A DNA stretch of 37,781 bases from Serratia sp. H1w (GTDB lineage: Bacteria; Pseudomonadota; Gammaproteobacteria; Enterobacterales; Enterobacteriaceae), in assembly GCF_000633355.1 (NCBI RefSeq), contig NZ_AYMQ01000032.1:1-37781 (forward strand), in the 5' to 3' direction. Shown piece by piece: positions 15,699-25,412 of this stretch; the first letter of the stretch is position 1, and every line of letters starts with the position of its first letter. Under the pieces are notes generated by a model, which saw only the letters and a list, made by a program, of their open reading frames with translations, ran no database searches and was not told where the DNA came from. Both the position numbers and the translations under genes were made by a program.

Positions 15699-18127
15699 TT
15701 TGGCGTTGGTTCTGGCGTGAATGGCGTTCGCCTTCGCTGCTGATTGTCTGGCTGGCGTTGACGCTGTCGGTTGCCTGCGTGTTGGCTCTTGGCAGCATCA
15801 GCGATCGTATGGACAAAGGCTTGAGCCAGCAAAGCCGCGACTTTATCGCCGGGGATCGGGTATTGCGTACCTCGCGCCCGGTGCCGGAAGGTTGGCTGCT
15901 CGATGCCCAGCAACAGGGGCTGAAAGTCAGCCGTCAGTTATCTTTCACCACCATGACCTACGCCGGGGACCGCCCGTTGCTGGCCAATGTGAAAGCCACC
16001 GATGCGGCCTATCCGCTGTATGGGAAACTGGAAACTCTGCCTGCCAATCTCAAACCTATACCGGGCAGCGTGCTGGTGGCTCCGCGCCTGCTGGCATTAT
16101 TGGATATCAAAGTCGGCGACAATCTGGAGGTCGGGGATACCACCTTGCGCATCGCCGGGGAAGTCGTGCAAGAGCCGGATTCCGGCTTCAATCCGTTCCA
16201 GACTGCGCCGGGCATCATCATCAATCTGGCGGACGTGGATAAAACCGGGGCGGTACAGCCGGGCAGCCGCCTGACCTACCGCTATATGTTCGCCGGTTCG
16301 CAACAAGATATTCAGCGCTATGAAGATCGCCTCAAACCTCAACTCAAACCCGATCAACGCTGGTATGGGCTGGAGGAATCTGGCAGCGCGCTAGGCAAGT
16401 CTCTTCAGCGTTCCCAACAATTCCTGCTGCTTTCGGCGCTGCTGACCCTGTTGTTGTCGATTGCCGCCGTGGCGGTGGCGATGAGCCACTATTGCCGCAG
16501 CCGATATGATTTGATTGCGGTGCTGAAAACCCTGGGCGCCGGCAGAAAAGCGCTCAGCAAGCTGATTATCGGTCAATGGTTGGCGGTATTGTTACTGGCA
16601 GGCGCCTGCGGCAGCGTGATTGGCCTTGGGTTTGAGGCGGTATTGATCCGCCTGCTGGCTCCGGTGTTGCCGGGCGAGCTTCCTGCCGCTGGGGCCTGGC
16701 CGTGGCTGTGGGCGATGGGCGCACTGGTCATGATTTCGCTGTTGGTCGGGCTACGCCCTTATCGCCAACTGCTGGCCACCCAGCCGCTACGCGTACTGCG
16801 CCGGGACGTGGTGGCAAACGTCTGGCCGCTACGCTATTTCCTGCCTGTTACTGCGGTGATTGTGGTGGGGCTGCTGACGGTATTGATGGGAGCAAGCACG
16901 CTGCTGTGGTCAATTCTGGCCGGAATGGTGGTGTTGGCTCTGTTATTGGCGGGGATTGGTTGGGGTAGCCTGCTGCTGTTACGGCGTATCACGCTAAAAA
17001 ATCTGGCGCTGCGCCTGGCGGTAAATCGCCTGTTGCATCAGCCTTGGGTGACCATCAGCCAGTTGGCGGCGTTCTCGCTGTCGTTTATGTTGCTGGCCTT
17101 GCTGCTGGTATTGCGTGGCGATCTGCTCGATCGCTGGCAACAACAGTTACCGCCAGACAGCCCGAATTACTTCTTGCTGAATATGACTACGGCTCAGGTG
17201 CCACAGGTGAAAGCCTTCCTGCAACAGCATCAGTTGCATGAGGAGACTTTCTATCCCATCGTGCGTGTACGTCTGACGGAAATTAACCAGCAGGTGGCGA
17301 CGGAGCGGGTGCATGAAGACGATCCGGGCGGCGAAGCGGTTAACCGTGAACTGAATCTGACCTGGCAAAGCGATCTGCCAGATCACAACCCACTGACGGC
17401 TGGCACCTGGCCGCCGAAAGCGGGCGAAGTTTCGATGGATGAAGGGATTGCCGGCAGGCTCAAGATCAAGCTGGGCGACACCCTGACGTTCAGCGGCGAT
17501 ACCCAATCGTTCAGCGCCAAAGTGACCAGTATGCGGCAGGTGGATTGGGAAAGCCTGAAGCCGAACTTCTACTTTATCTTCCCGCCGGGTGCATTGGATG
17601 ACCAACCGCAAACCTGGTTGACCAGCTTCCGTTACGACGGTGATGGTAAGGTGCTGACGCAGCTCAACCGCCAGTTCCCAACTCTGAGTCTGCTGGATGT
17701 CGGCTCGATCCTGAAACAGGTTGGCGGCGTGTTGCAGCAGGTGAGCAGGGCACTGGAGGTGATGGTGGTGCTGGTGGTGATCTGCGGCGGTTTGCTGTTG
17801 TTGGCACAGGTGCAGGTCGGAATGCGCCAGCGTCGGCAGGAACTGGTCGTTTACCGTACTTTAGGCGCTGGCAAGCGCCTGCTGCGCGGCACGCTGTGGT
17901 GCGAGTTTGCCTTGCTGGGGCTGGTGGCCGGGATTGCGGCGGCATTGGGGGCTGAAGCGGCGCTGTGGCTGTTGCAGACCAAGGTGTTCGACTTCCCGTG
18001 GGCACCTACGCCGGTATTGTGGTGGGCGTTACCGCTGCTGAGTGCTTTGTTGCTTTCGCTGTGTGGCGGCTGGCTTGGCGTACGTTTGCTACGTGGGCGT
18101 GCATTGTTCCGCAGCTATGAAGGTTGA
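15695..18127 (+). CDS. ybbP: FtsX-family ABC transporter permease YbbP
   Basis: A large inner-membrane permease of 810 residues (E. coli about 804) that pairs with YbbA. I chose the ATG at 15695, which overlaps the ybbA stop as ATGA and gives the conserved MIWRWFWREWRSPS start. The layout is one helix near residues 15-35, a long periplasmic region, an FtsX domain at about 240-400, more helices to about 480, a second periplasmic region, and a C-terminal FtsX domain at about 690-800. The two half-repeats share the motif LKTLGAGRK / YRTLGAGKR, typical of this duplicated type. Function is unproven. Repeat A begins right at its 3' end. Confidence 0.94.
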   Translation: MIWRWFWREWRSPSLLIVWLALTLSVACVLALGSISDRMDKGLSQQSRDFIAGDRVLRTSRPVPEGWLLDAQQQGLKVSRQLSFTTMTYAGDRPLLANVKATDAAYPLYGKLETLPANLKPIPGSVLVAPRLLALLDIKVGDNLEVGDTTLRIAGEVVQEPDSGFNPFQTAPGIIINLADVDKTGAVQPGSRLTYRYMFAGSQQDIQRYEDRLKPQLKPDQRWYGLEESGSALGKSLQRSQQFLLLSALLTLLLSIAAVAVAMSHYCRSRYDLIAVLKTLGAGRKALSKLIIGQWLAVLLLAGACGSVIGLGFEAVLIRLLAPVLPGELPAAGAWPWLWAMGALVMISLLVGLRPYRQLLATQPLRVLRRDVVANVWPLRYFLPVTAVIVVGLLTVLMGASTLLWSILAGMVVLALLLAGIGWGSLLLLRRITLKNLALRLAVNRLLHQPWVTISQLAAFSLSFMLLALLLVLRGDLLDRWQQQLPPDSPNYFLLNMTTAQVPQVKAFLQQHQLHEETFYPIVRVRLTEINQQVATERVHEDDPGGEAVNRELNLTWQSDLPDHNPLTAGTWPPKAGEVSMDEGIAGRLKIKLGDTLTFSGDTQSFSAKVTSMRQVDWESLKPNFYFIFPPGALDDQPQTWLTSFRYDGDGKVLTQLNRQFPTLSLLDVGSILKQVGGVLQQVSRALEVMVVLVVICGGLLLLAQVQVGMRQRRQELVVYRTLGAGKRLLRGTLWCEFALLGLVAGIAAALGAEAALWLLQTKVFDFPWAPTPVLWWALPLLSALLLSLCGGWLGVRLLRGRALFRSYEG

Positions 18128-18160
18128 CCCATCACCCCAACCCTCTCCTACAAGGAGAGG
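18128..18160 (+). repeat. Dispersed repeat A, copy 4
   Basis: The tail CCATCACCCCAAC leads into CCTCTCCT (18142-18149), an ACA loop and AGGAGAGG (18153-18160), an 8-bp stem. It starts at the ybbP stop codon and can serve as the 3' hairpin of ybbA-ybbP. Confidence 0.8.
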
Positions 18161-18203
18161 AAGCTGTTCAGCGTCGTTGGCAGGGGTAATGTGGTACTGC
18201 GTA

Positions 18204-18224
18204 GGGGCGCAGCATGCTGCGCCC
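18204..18224. repeat. Dispersed repeat B, copy 2 (20-bp perfect palindrome)
   Basis: The palindrome at 18205-18224 is identical to the one at 12629-12648, preceded by the same extra G. It lies 28 bases beyond the stop codon of leftward purK. As in the other locus, it sits next to a repeat-A copy. Confidence 0.85.
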
Positions 18225-18252
18225 GAAGGTGGCACGTTCGGAGGGGGAAGGG

Positions 18253-19320
18253 CTATCCCAGCTTCTGCTGTGCCCAAGCCAAGCCGCTTTGATACTCGGC
18301 TGGCAGCAACGGAGCTAGCGCCTGCAATGCTTGCTGTATTGATGCGGCATCAGGATCGTTAAGATTCAGATGCCCGACCTTGCGGCCTTCACGTACCTCT
18401 TTCTCATACCAATGCAGATGCACCAGCGGTAATGCCAGCCATTGCTGATCCACCGCTGTGCCAATCAAATTGACCATCACCGAAGGTGTGTTCACCACCG
18501 GCTTAGGCAACGGCAGCCCCAGAATGGCGCGCAAATGCAGTTCAAACTGGCTGATGGAAGCGCCATTTTGCGTCCAGTGGCCGCTGTTATGCACACGCGG
18601 AGCCAGCTCGTTGATCAACAGGCTGTCACCGACGATAAAGCACTCCATCGCCATCACACCCACGTAGTTCAACTCGTTGAGGATCGCGGCTAGCATCTGC
18701 TCGGCCTGCTGCTGTAACGCCGGGTTTGGCTGTGGTAGCGCCACGCTGGTACGCAGAATACCGTCTTCGTGCAGATTGTGGGTCAGCGGATAGAATACCG
18801 ACTGGCCATCGTGACCACGGGCACCGACCAGCGACACTTCGCCAGAGAAATTGATCCCCTGCTCGACGATACATTCGCCATAGTTATCCGCCGGTAACTC
18901 CGTCTCTTGACCAGGGCGCAGACGCCATTGGCCACGGCCGTCGTAACCCCCAACGCGGCGTTTAACGATCGCCAGCTCACCCAAGGTGGCAAACACCTGC
19001 GGCCATTCGCTAGCGTTTGCCAGCAATTGCCAAGGGGCAGTGGCGAGATGGAGTTGGTCGAGCAGTTGTTTCTGAGTAAGGCGATCGGCCAAACGCGGGA
19101 AGATATCGCGGTTGACGAAATTACTGTGAGTGGCCAACTCGCGGGTGAGGGCGGTTTTCGGCCAGCGCTCGATCTCTGCGGTGATCACCGCATTTTGATA
19201 AGGCACCGCTTCCGGCTCGGCATCCAGACCGACGGGATAAACCGCAATCCCCAAGGGTTCACCGGCCTGACGCAGCATCCGTCCTAGCTGGCCGTTACCC
19301 AGTACGCAAACCGGCTTCAT
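18253..19320 (-). CDS. purK: N5-carboxyaminoimidazole ribonucleotide synthase
   Basis: PurK is an ATP-grasp enzyme that makes N5-carboxy-AIR from AIR, ATP and bicarbonate in purine biosynthesis. The 355 residues equal the E. coli length. The N-terminal [15 protein letters not shown] segment (about 6-20) is the family signature, and the ATP-grasp core includes [14 protein letters not shown] and the metal-site region [15 protein letters not shown]. Its ATG overlaps the purE stop by four bases, so the two are translationally coupled and share the PurR-controlled promoter upstream of purE. Convergent ybbP ends 125 bases away, and the gap holds repeats A and B. Confidence 0.96.
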   Translation of the reverse strand: MKPVCVLGNGQLGRMLRQAGEPLGIAVYPVGLDAEPEAVPYQNAVITAEIERWPKTALTRELATHSNFVNRDIFPRLADRLTQKQLLDQLHLATAPWQLLANASEWPQVFATLGELAIVKRRVGGYDGRGQWRLRPGQETELPADNYGECIVEQGINFSGEVSLVGARGHDGQSVFYPLTHNLHEDGILRTSVALPQPNPALQQQAEQMLAAILNELNYVGVMAMECFIVGDSLLINELAPRVHNSGHWTQNGASISQFELHLRAILGLPLPKPVVNTPSVMVNLIGTAVDQQWLALPLVHLHWYEKEVREGRKVGHLNLNDPDAASIQQALQALAPLLPAEYQSGLAWAQQKLG

Positions 19321-19841
19321 GCTTCCTCCCGTGGGTCCGGGTTATTCAGCACATCGTCGGTCTGGGCCTGACGCCACTGCGCCAGGCGTTGTGCCAGCCC
19401 GGCATCGTGCAGCGCCAAAATTTGTGCTGCCAGCAACCCCGCGTTCGCCGCCCCGGCTTTACCGATGGCAAGCGTACCAACCGGAATGCCACGTGGCATC
19501 TGTACGATGGAATACAGGCTATCGACACCGCTTAACGCAGCGCTTTGTACCGGCACGCCCAGCACTGGCACTAGCGTTTTGGCCGCCAACATGCCCGGCA
19601 GATGTGCCGCACCGCCGGCACCGGCGATGATCACGTCAAAACCCATGGCGCTGGCATGTTCGGCAAAACTGAACAGCTTGTCTGGCGTACGGTGGGCGGA
19701 GACAACTTCGACATGGAACGGGACATCCAGCATGGTCAGAACTTCGGCCGCGGACTGCATAGTAGCCCAGTCACTTTTTGAACCCATTACGATTGCGATT
19801 TTAACCCCAGCGTTGGCGGCTGAAGTGGCGGTGGCTCCCAT
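19317..19841 (-). CDS. purE: N5-carboxyaminoimidazole ribonucleotide mutase
   Basis: PurE (class I) converts N5-CAIR to CAIR, the step after PurK. The 174 residues include [11 protein letters not shown] (19-29), [10 protein letters not shown] (47-55) and the active-site [11 protein letters not shown] (74-84), all typical of the octameric class I enzyme. The N terminus has a short alanine-rich extension before the first strand, slightly longer than in E. coli (169). The ATG is preceded by an AGGAG ribosome site. A perfect PurR operator overlaps the predicted -35 hexamer about 85 bases upstream. Confidence 0.96.
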   Translation of the reverse strand: MGATATSAANAGVKIAIVMGSKSDWATMQSAAEVLTMLDVPFHVEVVSAHRTPDKLFSFAEHASAMGFDVIIAGAGGAAHLPGMLAAKTLVPVLGVPVQSAALSGVDSLYSIVQMPRGIPVGTLAIGKAGAANAGLLAAQILALHDAGLAQRLAQWRQAQTDDVLNNPDPREEA

Positions 19842-19901
19842 GAGTGCATGGCTCCTGTGAATTTGGACAAACGTCGGCTGGCAGGCCGTATGAGGGCGTA
19901 G

Positions 19902-19930
19902 AGCATATCATGGGTAAAGGGCGAGGAAAA
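19902..19930 (-). promoter_or_regulatory. Predicted purEK promoter
   Basis: On the minus strand, TTTTCC (19930-19925), a 17-base spacer and TATGCT (19907-19902). The -35 hexamer lies inside the PurR operator, so bound PurR would block RNA polymerase. Confidence 0.6.
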
Positions 19931-19939
19931 CGGTTGCGT
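19924..19939 (-). promoter_or_regulatory. PurR operator of purEK
   Basis: The 16-mer reads ACGCAACCGTTTTCCT on the minus strand and fits every fixed position of the PurR consensus ANGCAANCGNTTNCNT. Known biology: PurR with hypoxanthine or guanine represses purEK in E. coli. Confidence 0.88.
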
Positions 19940-19973
19940 AGCCGGTTTTCACCAGCAAAACGCTGAACATGGC

Positions 19974-20696
19974 TTAAAAAGGGAACTGGATCAGCTCGAC
20001 GGCTTCTGCCGTGACTTTAATCATGGAGCCTTCCGCATGCCAGGCACCTAGCACGGCACGATGGGCTTCACCGTCAGGTAATGCCAGCGGATGAATTGCC
20101 GGGCGATGGGTATGGCCGTGGATCATCCAGTGAACATGATGGCGTAACATCGCCTGCTCAACGGCTTGCGGATTGACATCCATAATCGCGGTGGACTTGT
20201 ATTGGTTGCTTTGCTGGCTACGCGCCCGCATTTTTGCGGCAATCTTCAATCGCCAGCGCAGAGGCAGCGCCAGAAACGCGCGTTGGATCCAGGTGTTATG
20301 AACTTTTTTGCGGAATTCCTGATAGGCCTGATCGTCGGTACACAGGGTATCGCCATGCAGGATCAGGATTTTGCGGCCATACAGCTCGACGATCTGCTCT
20401 TCCGGCAGCAGGGTCATGCCACTCTGCCTGGCAAAACGCTTGCCCAACAGAAAGTCACGATTGCCGTGAATGAAGTAGCAGGGCACTCCGGCCTGCTGCA
20501 ACGCCTTTAGCGCGGTGGCAATTTCGCTATGTAATGGCTCAGGATCGTCATCACCAATCCAGGCTTCGAACAGGTCGCCCAGAATGTATAACGCATCGGC
20601 GTGAACGGCTTCTCGCTGCAAAAAACGCAGAAAACCGGCAGTAATTGCCGGTTCCTGTGCGCATAGATGCAGGTCTGCGATGAACAGCGTGCTCAT
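19974..20696 (-). CDS. lpxH: UDP-2,3-diacylglucosamine diphosphatase
   Basis: LpxH is a calcineurin-like metallophosphoesterase that hydrolyses UDP-2,3-diacylglucosamine to lipid X in lipid A synthesis at the inner membrane surface. The 240 residues equal the E. coli length. The two-metal ligands are visible: D8 and H10 in FIADLHL, D41 in LGDLFEAW, N79 in HGNRDF, H114 in LILHGDT, and H193-H195-H197 in MIHGHTHRP. It lies ten bases after ppiB on the same strand, so the two form an operon; purE has its own promoter immediately downstream. Confidence 0.96.
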   Translation of the reverse strand: MSTLFIADLHLCAQEPAITAGFLRFLQREAVHADALYILGDLFEAWIGDDDPEPLHSEIATALKALQQAGVPCYFIHGNRDFLLGKRFARQSGMTLLPEEQIVELYGRKILILHGDTLCTDDQAYQEFRKKVHNTWIQRAFLALPLRWRLKIAAKMRARSQQSNQYKSTAIMDVNPQAVEQAMLRHHVHWMIHGHTHRPAIHPLALPDGEAHRAVLGAWHAEGSMIKVTAEAVELIQFPF

Positions 20697-20706
20697 GCAG
20701 CCGCGA

Positions 20707-21201
20707 TTACTCGCTGACGGTAACGCTGGTGATTACCACGTCTTCAACCGGAACATCCTGGTGCATGCCGCTACGGCCAGTTTTGACGTTTTTGATCTTT
20801 TCGACCACGTCCATACCTTCTGCCACTTCGGCAAATACACAGTAACCCCAACCCTGTGCGTTTTCAGCACGGAAGTTCAGGAAGTCGTTATCCACTACGT
20901 TAATGAAGAACTGGGCGGTGGCAGAGTGTGGATCGTTGGTACGAGCCATTGCCAAGGTGCCACGGGTGTTTTTCAGGCCGTTGTTCGCTTCGTTCTTGAT
21001 GGTTGCTTTGGTATCTTTCTGAGTCATACCTGGTTCAAAACCACCGCCCTGAACCATAAAGCCGTTGATAACACGGTGGAAGATGGTGTTGTTGTAGAAG
21101 CCTTCACGGCAGTAGTTCAGGAAGTTTTCAACGGTAACCGGTGCTTTGTCAGCAAAGGTCTTGATAACGATATCGCCGTGATTGGTGTGGAAAGTAACCA
21201 T
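20707..21201 (-). CDS. ppiB: Peptidyl-prolyl cis-trans isomerase B (cytoplasmic cyclophilin)
   Basis: A cyclophilin that isomerises X-proline bonds. The 164 residues equal the E. coli PpiB length. There is no signal peptide, unlike PpiA, so it is cytoplasmic. The catalytic block [15 protein letters not shown] (41-55, with R43) and the [13 protein letters not shown] region are conserved. It heads the ppiB-lpxH pair and diverges from cysS across 286 bases. A reasonable sigma-70 promoter is predicted upstream. Confidence 0.96.
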   Translation of the reverse strand: MVTFHTNHGDIVIKTFADKAPVTVENFLNYCREGFYNNTIFHRVINGFMVQGGGFEPGMTQKDTKATIKNEANNGLKNTRGTLAMARTNDPHSATAQFFINVVDNDFLNFRAENAQGWGYCVFAEVAEGMDVVEKIKNVKTGRSGMHQDVPVEDVVITSVTVSE

Positions 21202-21266
21202 AGTTTTAGTCCTAGCAAGATGAAATGAGCTGTCACATAGGAAGGCGTGTGAGCAATCAGACCGAC

Positions 21267-21295
21267 TTTATAACATATCTCAATTAATCAGTCAG
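21267..21295 (-). promoter_or_regulatory. Predicted ppiB-lpxH promoter
   Basis: On the minus strand, CTGACT (21295-21290), a 17-base spacer and TATAAA (21272-21267), about 65 bases upstream of the ppiB ATG. Confidence 0.45.
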
Positions 21296-21487
21296 CAGTG
21301 GCTAGAGTGGCAGTTCTGCGGCAGAAATACATGTGTTGTAATCTTGCGTCAGGGGGGGATGTTTCCGATCTTAGGCAATTTTCTGTCGATAAATTCAGCA
21401 ATCCTTGGGCTTGACCTTGCAATAGAGCAGCCTTCGGGGTTCAATATGCGGATATATTTGTTATCACGCACACCACGGACAGCCCTG

Positions 21488-22873
21488 ATGCTAAAGATTT
21501 TTAATACCCTGAGTCGTCAAAAAGAGGAATTTAAGCCAATTCATGCCGGTAAAGTCGGTATGTACGTGTGCGGGGTAACCATTTACGACCTGTGTCATAT
21601 CGGCCACGGGCGTACCTTCGTTGCTTTCGACGTGGTGGCGCGCTATTTGCGTTATCTCGGCTATTCGCTGAACTACGTGCGTAACGTGACCGATGTGGAC
21701 GATAAAATCATCCGCCGTGCGGCAGAAAACGGGGAAACCTGCGATCAACTGACCACGCGTATGTTGGCAGAGATGCACGCCGATTTTGATGCGCTGCTGA
21801 TCGATCGCCCGGATCAGGAACCGCGTGCCACCCAGCATATCGCAGAAATCATCGAGATCACCCAACGTCTGTTGGCGCGCGATCATGCCTATGTCGCCAG
21901 CAATGGTGACGTGATGTTCTCTATCGATAGCGATCCACAATACGGCCTGCTGTCTCGCCAGGATCTGGATCAACTGCAAGCCGGTGCGCGCGTAGAGATT
22001 GACGACGTGAAACGCAACCCGATGGACTTCGTGCTGTGGAAAATGTCCAAGCCGGGTGAACCAAGCTGGGAGTCCCCGTGGGGCCCTGGCCGTCCAGGCT
22101 GGCATATCGAATGTTCGGCAATGAACTGCAAGCAGCTTGGCACCCACTTCGACATTCACGGCGGCGGTTCCGATCTGATGTTCCCGCACCACGAGAACGA
22201 GATCGCTCAGTCCAGCTGCGCGCACGATGGCCCGTACGTCAACTACTGGATGCACTCCGGTATGGTGATGATCGATAAAGAGAAGATGTCGAAGTCGTTG
22301 GACAACTTCTTCACTATCCGCGACGTGCTGGGCTACTACGACGCTGAAACCGTGCGTTACTTCCTGATGTCTGGCCACTACCGTAGCCAGTTGAACTACA
22401 GCGAAGATAACCTGAAGCAGGCTCGTGCCTCGCTGGAACGTTTGTATACGGCACTGCGTGGTACCGATGCTAATGCCATACCTGCCGGTGGCGAAGTCTT
22501 TGAAGCACGCTTCCGTGAAGCGATGGATGACGATTTCAACACCCCGGAAGCCTATTCCGCTCTGTTCGATCTGGCGCGTGAAGTCAATCGCCTGAAGAGC
22601 GAAGACATGGCGGCGGCAAACGGGTTGGCGGCAGAGCTGCGTAAACTTGCCAAGGTGCTGGGCTTGCTGCAACAGGAACCCGAGCAGTTCCTGCAAGGCG
22701 GCGCGCAGGCGGATGACTCGGAAGTGGCAGAGATCGAAGCGTTGATCAAACAGCGTAACGATGCACGTGCAGCCAAAGACTGGGCGTTGGCAGATGCTGC
22801 CCGCGATCGGTTGAACGAGATGAACATCGTGCTGGAAGATGGCCCTCAGGGAACCAGCTGGCGTCGTAAGTAA
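21488..22873 (+). CDS. cysS: Cysteinyl-tRNA synthetase
   Basis: Class I aminoacyl-tRNA synthetase charging tRNA-Cys. I chose the ATG at 21488, which gives 461 residues (the E. coli length) and the conserved start [15 protein letters not shown]. The frame is open to 21344, but that extension is not conserved. Motifs are C28 of the zinc site, HIGH (37-40), the [15 protein letters not shown] zinc and cysteine-binding region, and KMSKS near residue 266. It is a single-gene unit ending in a strong terminator. The 286 bases before it hold no clear leader peptide or T-box. Confidence 0.97.
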   Translation: MLKIFNTLSRQKEEFKPIHAGKVGMYVCGVTIYDLCHIGHGRTFVAFDVVARYLRYLGYSLNYVRNVTDVDDKIIRRAAENGETCDQLTTRMLAEMHADFDALLIDRPDQEPRATQHIAEIIEITQRLLARDHAYVASNGDVMFSIDSDPQYGLLSRQDLDQLQAGARVEIDDVKRNPMDFVLWKMSKPGEPSWESPWGPGRPGWHIECSAMNCKQLGTHFDIHGGGSDLMFPHHENEIAQSSCAHDGPYVNYWMHSGMVMIDKEKMSKSLDNFFTIRDVLGYYDAETVRYFLMSGHYRSQLNYSEDNLKQARASLERLYTALRGTDANAIPAGGEVFEARFREAMDDDFNTPEAYSALFDLAREVNRLKSEDMAAANGLAAELRKLAKVLGLLQQEPEQFLQGGAQADDSEVAEIEALIKQRNDARAAKDWALADAARDRLNEMNIVLEDGPQGTSWRRK

Positions 22874-22898
22874 GCTAAGAACTTATTAAGTTAATAAA

Positions 22899-22928
22899 AC
22901 CGGGTGACGTTTGTCACCCGGTTTTTTT
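22899..22928. terminator. Bidirectional terminator between cysS and the LacI-fusion gene
   Basis: ACCGGGTGAC (22899-22908), a GTTT loop and GTCACCCGGT (22913-22922) form a perfect 10-bp stem with seven Ts at 22922-22928. On the other strand the A-rich left flank gives a weaker T-tract, so it can end both convergent transcripts. Confidence 0.88.
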
Positions 22929-22933
22929 GTGCC

Positions 22934-25111
22934 TCAGGCATGAGCCTCGTTGAGCAGACGTTGGTTGATGTAAGCAATAGCCTGCTCTGGGTACATGATT
23001 TTGTTCACCACGTTCGTCACCCCTTGACCAATAATGATCTCCGCATGGCGCAGGTTAAACAACTCACCCTGTAAACCCCGGGATTCGCGGATGCCGCTGC
23101 TGGGATTATCCCTCAGCAAATTGAACCACGGATAGAGATGCAGGATACGCTGGTTTTGATAGATGCTGCGATGGGCACTGTTGCCGCCTAACAGCACCAG
23201 ATGCTCGGTAATTTCTGCCGAATACAGCCAACGAAAGAACTGCTCTACCTGCGCTTTCTTATCACTGAAACGGGACATACCCAGTGAGCCACCGCCCATC
23301 TGCGGGGTGTTGCCCGGAACGGGGGCGTAACCAATTGCGGGTGATAAAGGGCTGTGAGCGACGTCGTTGAACAGATTCATATACATGATCAACATCGCCA
23401 GTTGGCCCTGCTCAAATTGGGCCACCGAGCTGTTCCACCATTCACTGTTCAGATTGGTGGTGACGGTAAGTTGCTGCTGATATTGCCGCAACGCTTCGAC
23501 GGCCAATGCAGGCTCCAGTTGCACCGGTTTATCCTGGTGCACCAACCTTCCCCCCAGGGCGTAATAACGCAGCAGATATTCGGTAGCAATCAGCCCAGAA
23601 CTGCCAAGCGTGGTTGATGAGCCTACCGGACGCTGCGGGTTGCCGGATTGATGAATTGCGGTGAAAAAGGCCGTGATATCATCAAACTCGTCAAAACTCG
23701 TTGGGATTTTCAGCTCTTTGCCCGATTTCTCATAAAACATGCGTTTGATCGTGGGGTCATCGAACAGGTCGCGACGATAAAACAGCAACTGGGTACTGGC
23801 ATCAAACGGTAGCGCATAGGCTTTACCGTCGATCTGGCTGAAATGATGGCCGATTTCTGCCGAAAAGTTATTCAGCAAGTCTGGCAGTTCTGGCGCAATT
23901 TCTGCTAACGGCGTGAGGGCTTTTTCCGCAAACCAGGGAAGACAGGCCATATCGATACGCAGTAAATCATAGTACGGATGCAGATGCAGGTTCGAGAGGA
24001 TTTCAAACACTTCATCATAAGGATAAACGGCGAGGTTAACCTTGATGCCGGTCTGGCGATAGAAGTGCGGCAACAGCTTCTTCAGCGCATCGGTAGAGGG
24101 GCTGGGCAGGATCAGCATATTTAGTGACTCTGCCTGCTGTCGCGTGGCTGGCGCGTAACTGACATCCAGAGCAAATCCACGGTTCTCCAGTATCAGCTCG
24201 CCAACTTGCGATCCCGAACCACAGATATGGCGGGCAATTTCCAGACCCAGCCGGGCGTAATCCATTTGATAGTTGTGCTGATTGCTTACCACAGGGGGTT
24301 CATTGTCGCTCAATTGCCAGATCGGGGGGCAGGGGTCTGCGCTACCCAGATAGGCTGCCTGCGTAAGGCAGCGGCCTTTCTCAGTGTCTTGGGCAATCAG
24401 GATTTGTGGTGGCTGGTCAGCAAAAAAAGTAAACGCGGCGGTATGGCATTCGCTGGCCGGTGATGGCATGACCGTCAGTTGGGTCGATGGGCTTAGCTGC
24501 GCCAGCGTATTTTTCAACGCATCGACAAAGCAACGGCTGTTGGTATAAGTGAGAGTCTCACAAAGCACACCTACATGTGCAGGCCGACTGCGGGCGACCT
24601 CAGTAGCAATTGCCTGACCCGCCTGACCAAAATCCAGACTGAATTTGGACTGCGCCTGCGTTGGGTGGCGATAAACAAACAGGATCTGTTCCGCTGGCAA
24701 CCGCAGCGTCTGGTAATAACTCTCACTGTCGGCCAGACAAGAGACGGTAACGATGGTTTGGTAGGATTTTGCCGCCAGCGTCTGCAAGATATCCGTTTCG
24801 GCAGAGGGGAGATCGTTGGTGACGTAAAGATCCAGAGCGCCCGGGAAAGAGGATTGTAATGATTGCTGGAGCCCGCGGTAGAGCTGGTGATATTGCTCGT
24901 TGTTGATATCGGGCAGGATCAGCGCTACGCCACTGTTTTTACTGGCACGCAGTGACTGTGCCTGGGCATTGATCTGATATCCCATTTGCTGGGCAGCTCG
25001 TTGGACCGCCTCGATCTTCTCAACGCTGACGTTGCCGCGCCCATTCAGGACGTTGGAAGCGGTGCCGTGTGAGACCCCCGCCAGCATTGCTATATCCTTG
25101 ATAGTTGCCAT
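22934..25111 (-). CDS. LacI-family regulator fused to an ABC-type solute-binding domain
   Basis: One uninterrupted frame of 725 residues from the ATG at 25111, which has an AGGA ribosome site; the frame stays open to 25162, but the LacI start MATIKDIAMLAGVSHGT fixes the choice. Residues 4-23 are a LacI helix-turn-helix, and about 60-330 resemble the usual periplasmic-binding-type sensor core (SGVALILPDINNEQYHQ start). About 335-725 resemble an extracellular solute-binding protein family 1 (sugar type), with ALPFDASTQLLFYRRDLFDD and GGGSLGMS segments. There is no signal peptide, so the second binding module must act in the cytoplasm. This is twice the normal LacI length (about 340). It diverges from the hydrolase-symporter-MgtC operon, its likely target. 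The ligand is unknown. Confidence 0.88.
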   Translation of the reverse strand: MATIKDIAMLAGVSHGTASNVLNGRGNVSVEKIEAVQRAAQQMGYQINAQAQSLRASKNSGVALILPDINNEQYHQLYRGLQQSLQSSFPGALDLYVTNDLPSAETDILQTLAAKSYQTIVTVSCLADSESYYQTLRLPAEQILFVYRHPTQAQSKFSLDFGQAGQAIATEVARSRPAHVGVLCETLTYTNSRCFVDALKNTLAQLSPSTQLTVMPSPASECHTAAFTFFADQPPQILIAQDTEKGRCLTQAAYLGSADPCPPIWQLSDNEPPVVSNQHNYQMDYARLGLEIARHICGSGSQVGELILENRGFALDVSYAPATRQQAESLNMLILPSPSTDALKKLLPHFYRQTGIKVNLAVYPYDEVFEILSNLHLHPYYDLLRIDMACLPWFAEKALTPLAEIAPELPDLLNNFSAEIGHHFSQIDGKAYALPFDASTQLLFYRRDLFDDPTIKRMFYEKSGKELKIPTSFDEFDDITAFFTAIHQSGNPQRPVGSSTTLGSSGLIATEYLLRYYALGGRLVHQDKPVQLEPALAVEALRQYQQQLTVTTNLNSEWWNSSVAQFEQGQLAMLIMYMNLFNDVAHSPLSPAIGYAPVPGNTPQMGGGSLGMSRFSDKKAQVEQFFRWLYSAEITEHLVLLGGNSAHRSIYQNQRILHLYPWFNLLRDNPSSGIRESRGLQGELFNLRHAEIIIGQGVTNVVNKIMYPEQAIAYINQRLLNEAHA

Positions 25112-25196
25112 TTTCCTACCGCTTTGACCGACCTGTTTTGATGCTAACACCGGCATGGCCACTTCGCTATCTCGATTTCCTTTTAATCATAAAGTT

Positions 25197-25208
25197 TGGA
25201 TCGTTCCA
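25197..25208. promoter_or_regulatory. Candidate LacI-type operator, regulator-proximal
   Basis: TGGATCGTTCCA is a near-palindrome with a central CG, the usual LacI-family layout (5 of 6 positions symmetric). It lies just upstream of a TATGAT -10-like hexamer on the minus strand (25191-25186), a position suited to autoregulation. Confidence 0.35.
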
Positions 25209-25398
25209 CACTTTGTTGAGCATTATTTATGCTTTAAACCGTTCCGTTAAATAAAAATGAAAACAAACTTAAATTTAACTTATTGTTATTATTTATTTTT
25301 ATAATTTATTGTTTTTTATTGATATTTAATTAAATATTTTGAAGTCGATCACCAATGTTGCTTGCGGTGTTAACCGTTTTTTATTCTCAGGATTATTA

Positions 25399-25412
25399 TT
25401 GACACGTTCCAA
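25399..25412. promoter_or_regulatory. Candidate LacI-type operator, hydrolase-proximal
   Basis: TTGACACGTTCCAA is an imperfect palindrome with a central CG. It shares CGTTCCA with the site at 25197 and includes a TTGACA hexamer. It lies about 80 bases before the hydrolase start. Confidence 0.35.

Noticed and set aside
21491-22696. 401-codon open frame on the minus strand
   Set aside because: It is entirely antisense to cysS, a full-length gene with all motifs, and its composition is that of a shadow frame.
22934-25162. Two separate genes instead of a LacI/solute-binding fusion
   Set aside because: The frame is continuous through the junction near residue 335, and I noticed no internal start there with a clear ribosome site.
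25399-25404. TTGACA as a promoter -35 for the hydrolase operon
   Set aside because: No acceptable -10 hexamer lies 16-18 bases downstream, so I kept it only as part of a candidate operator.
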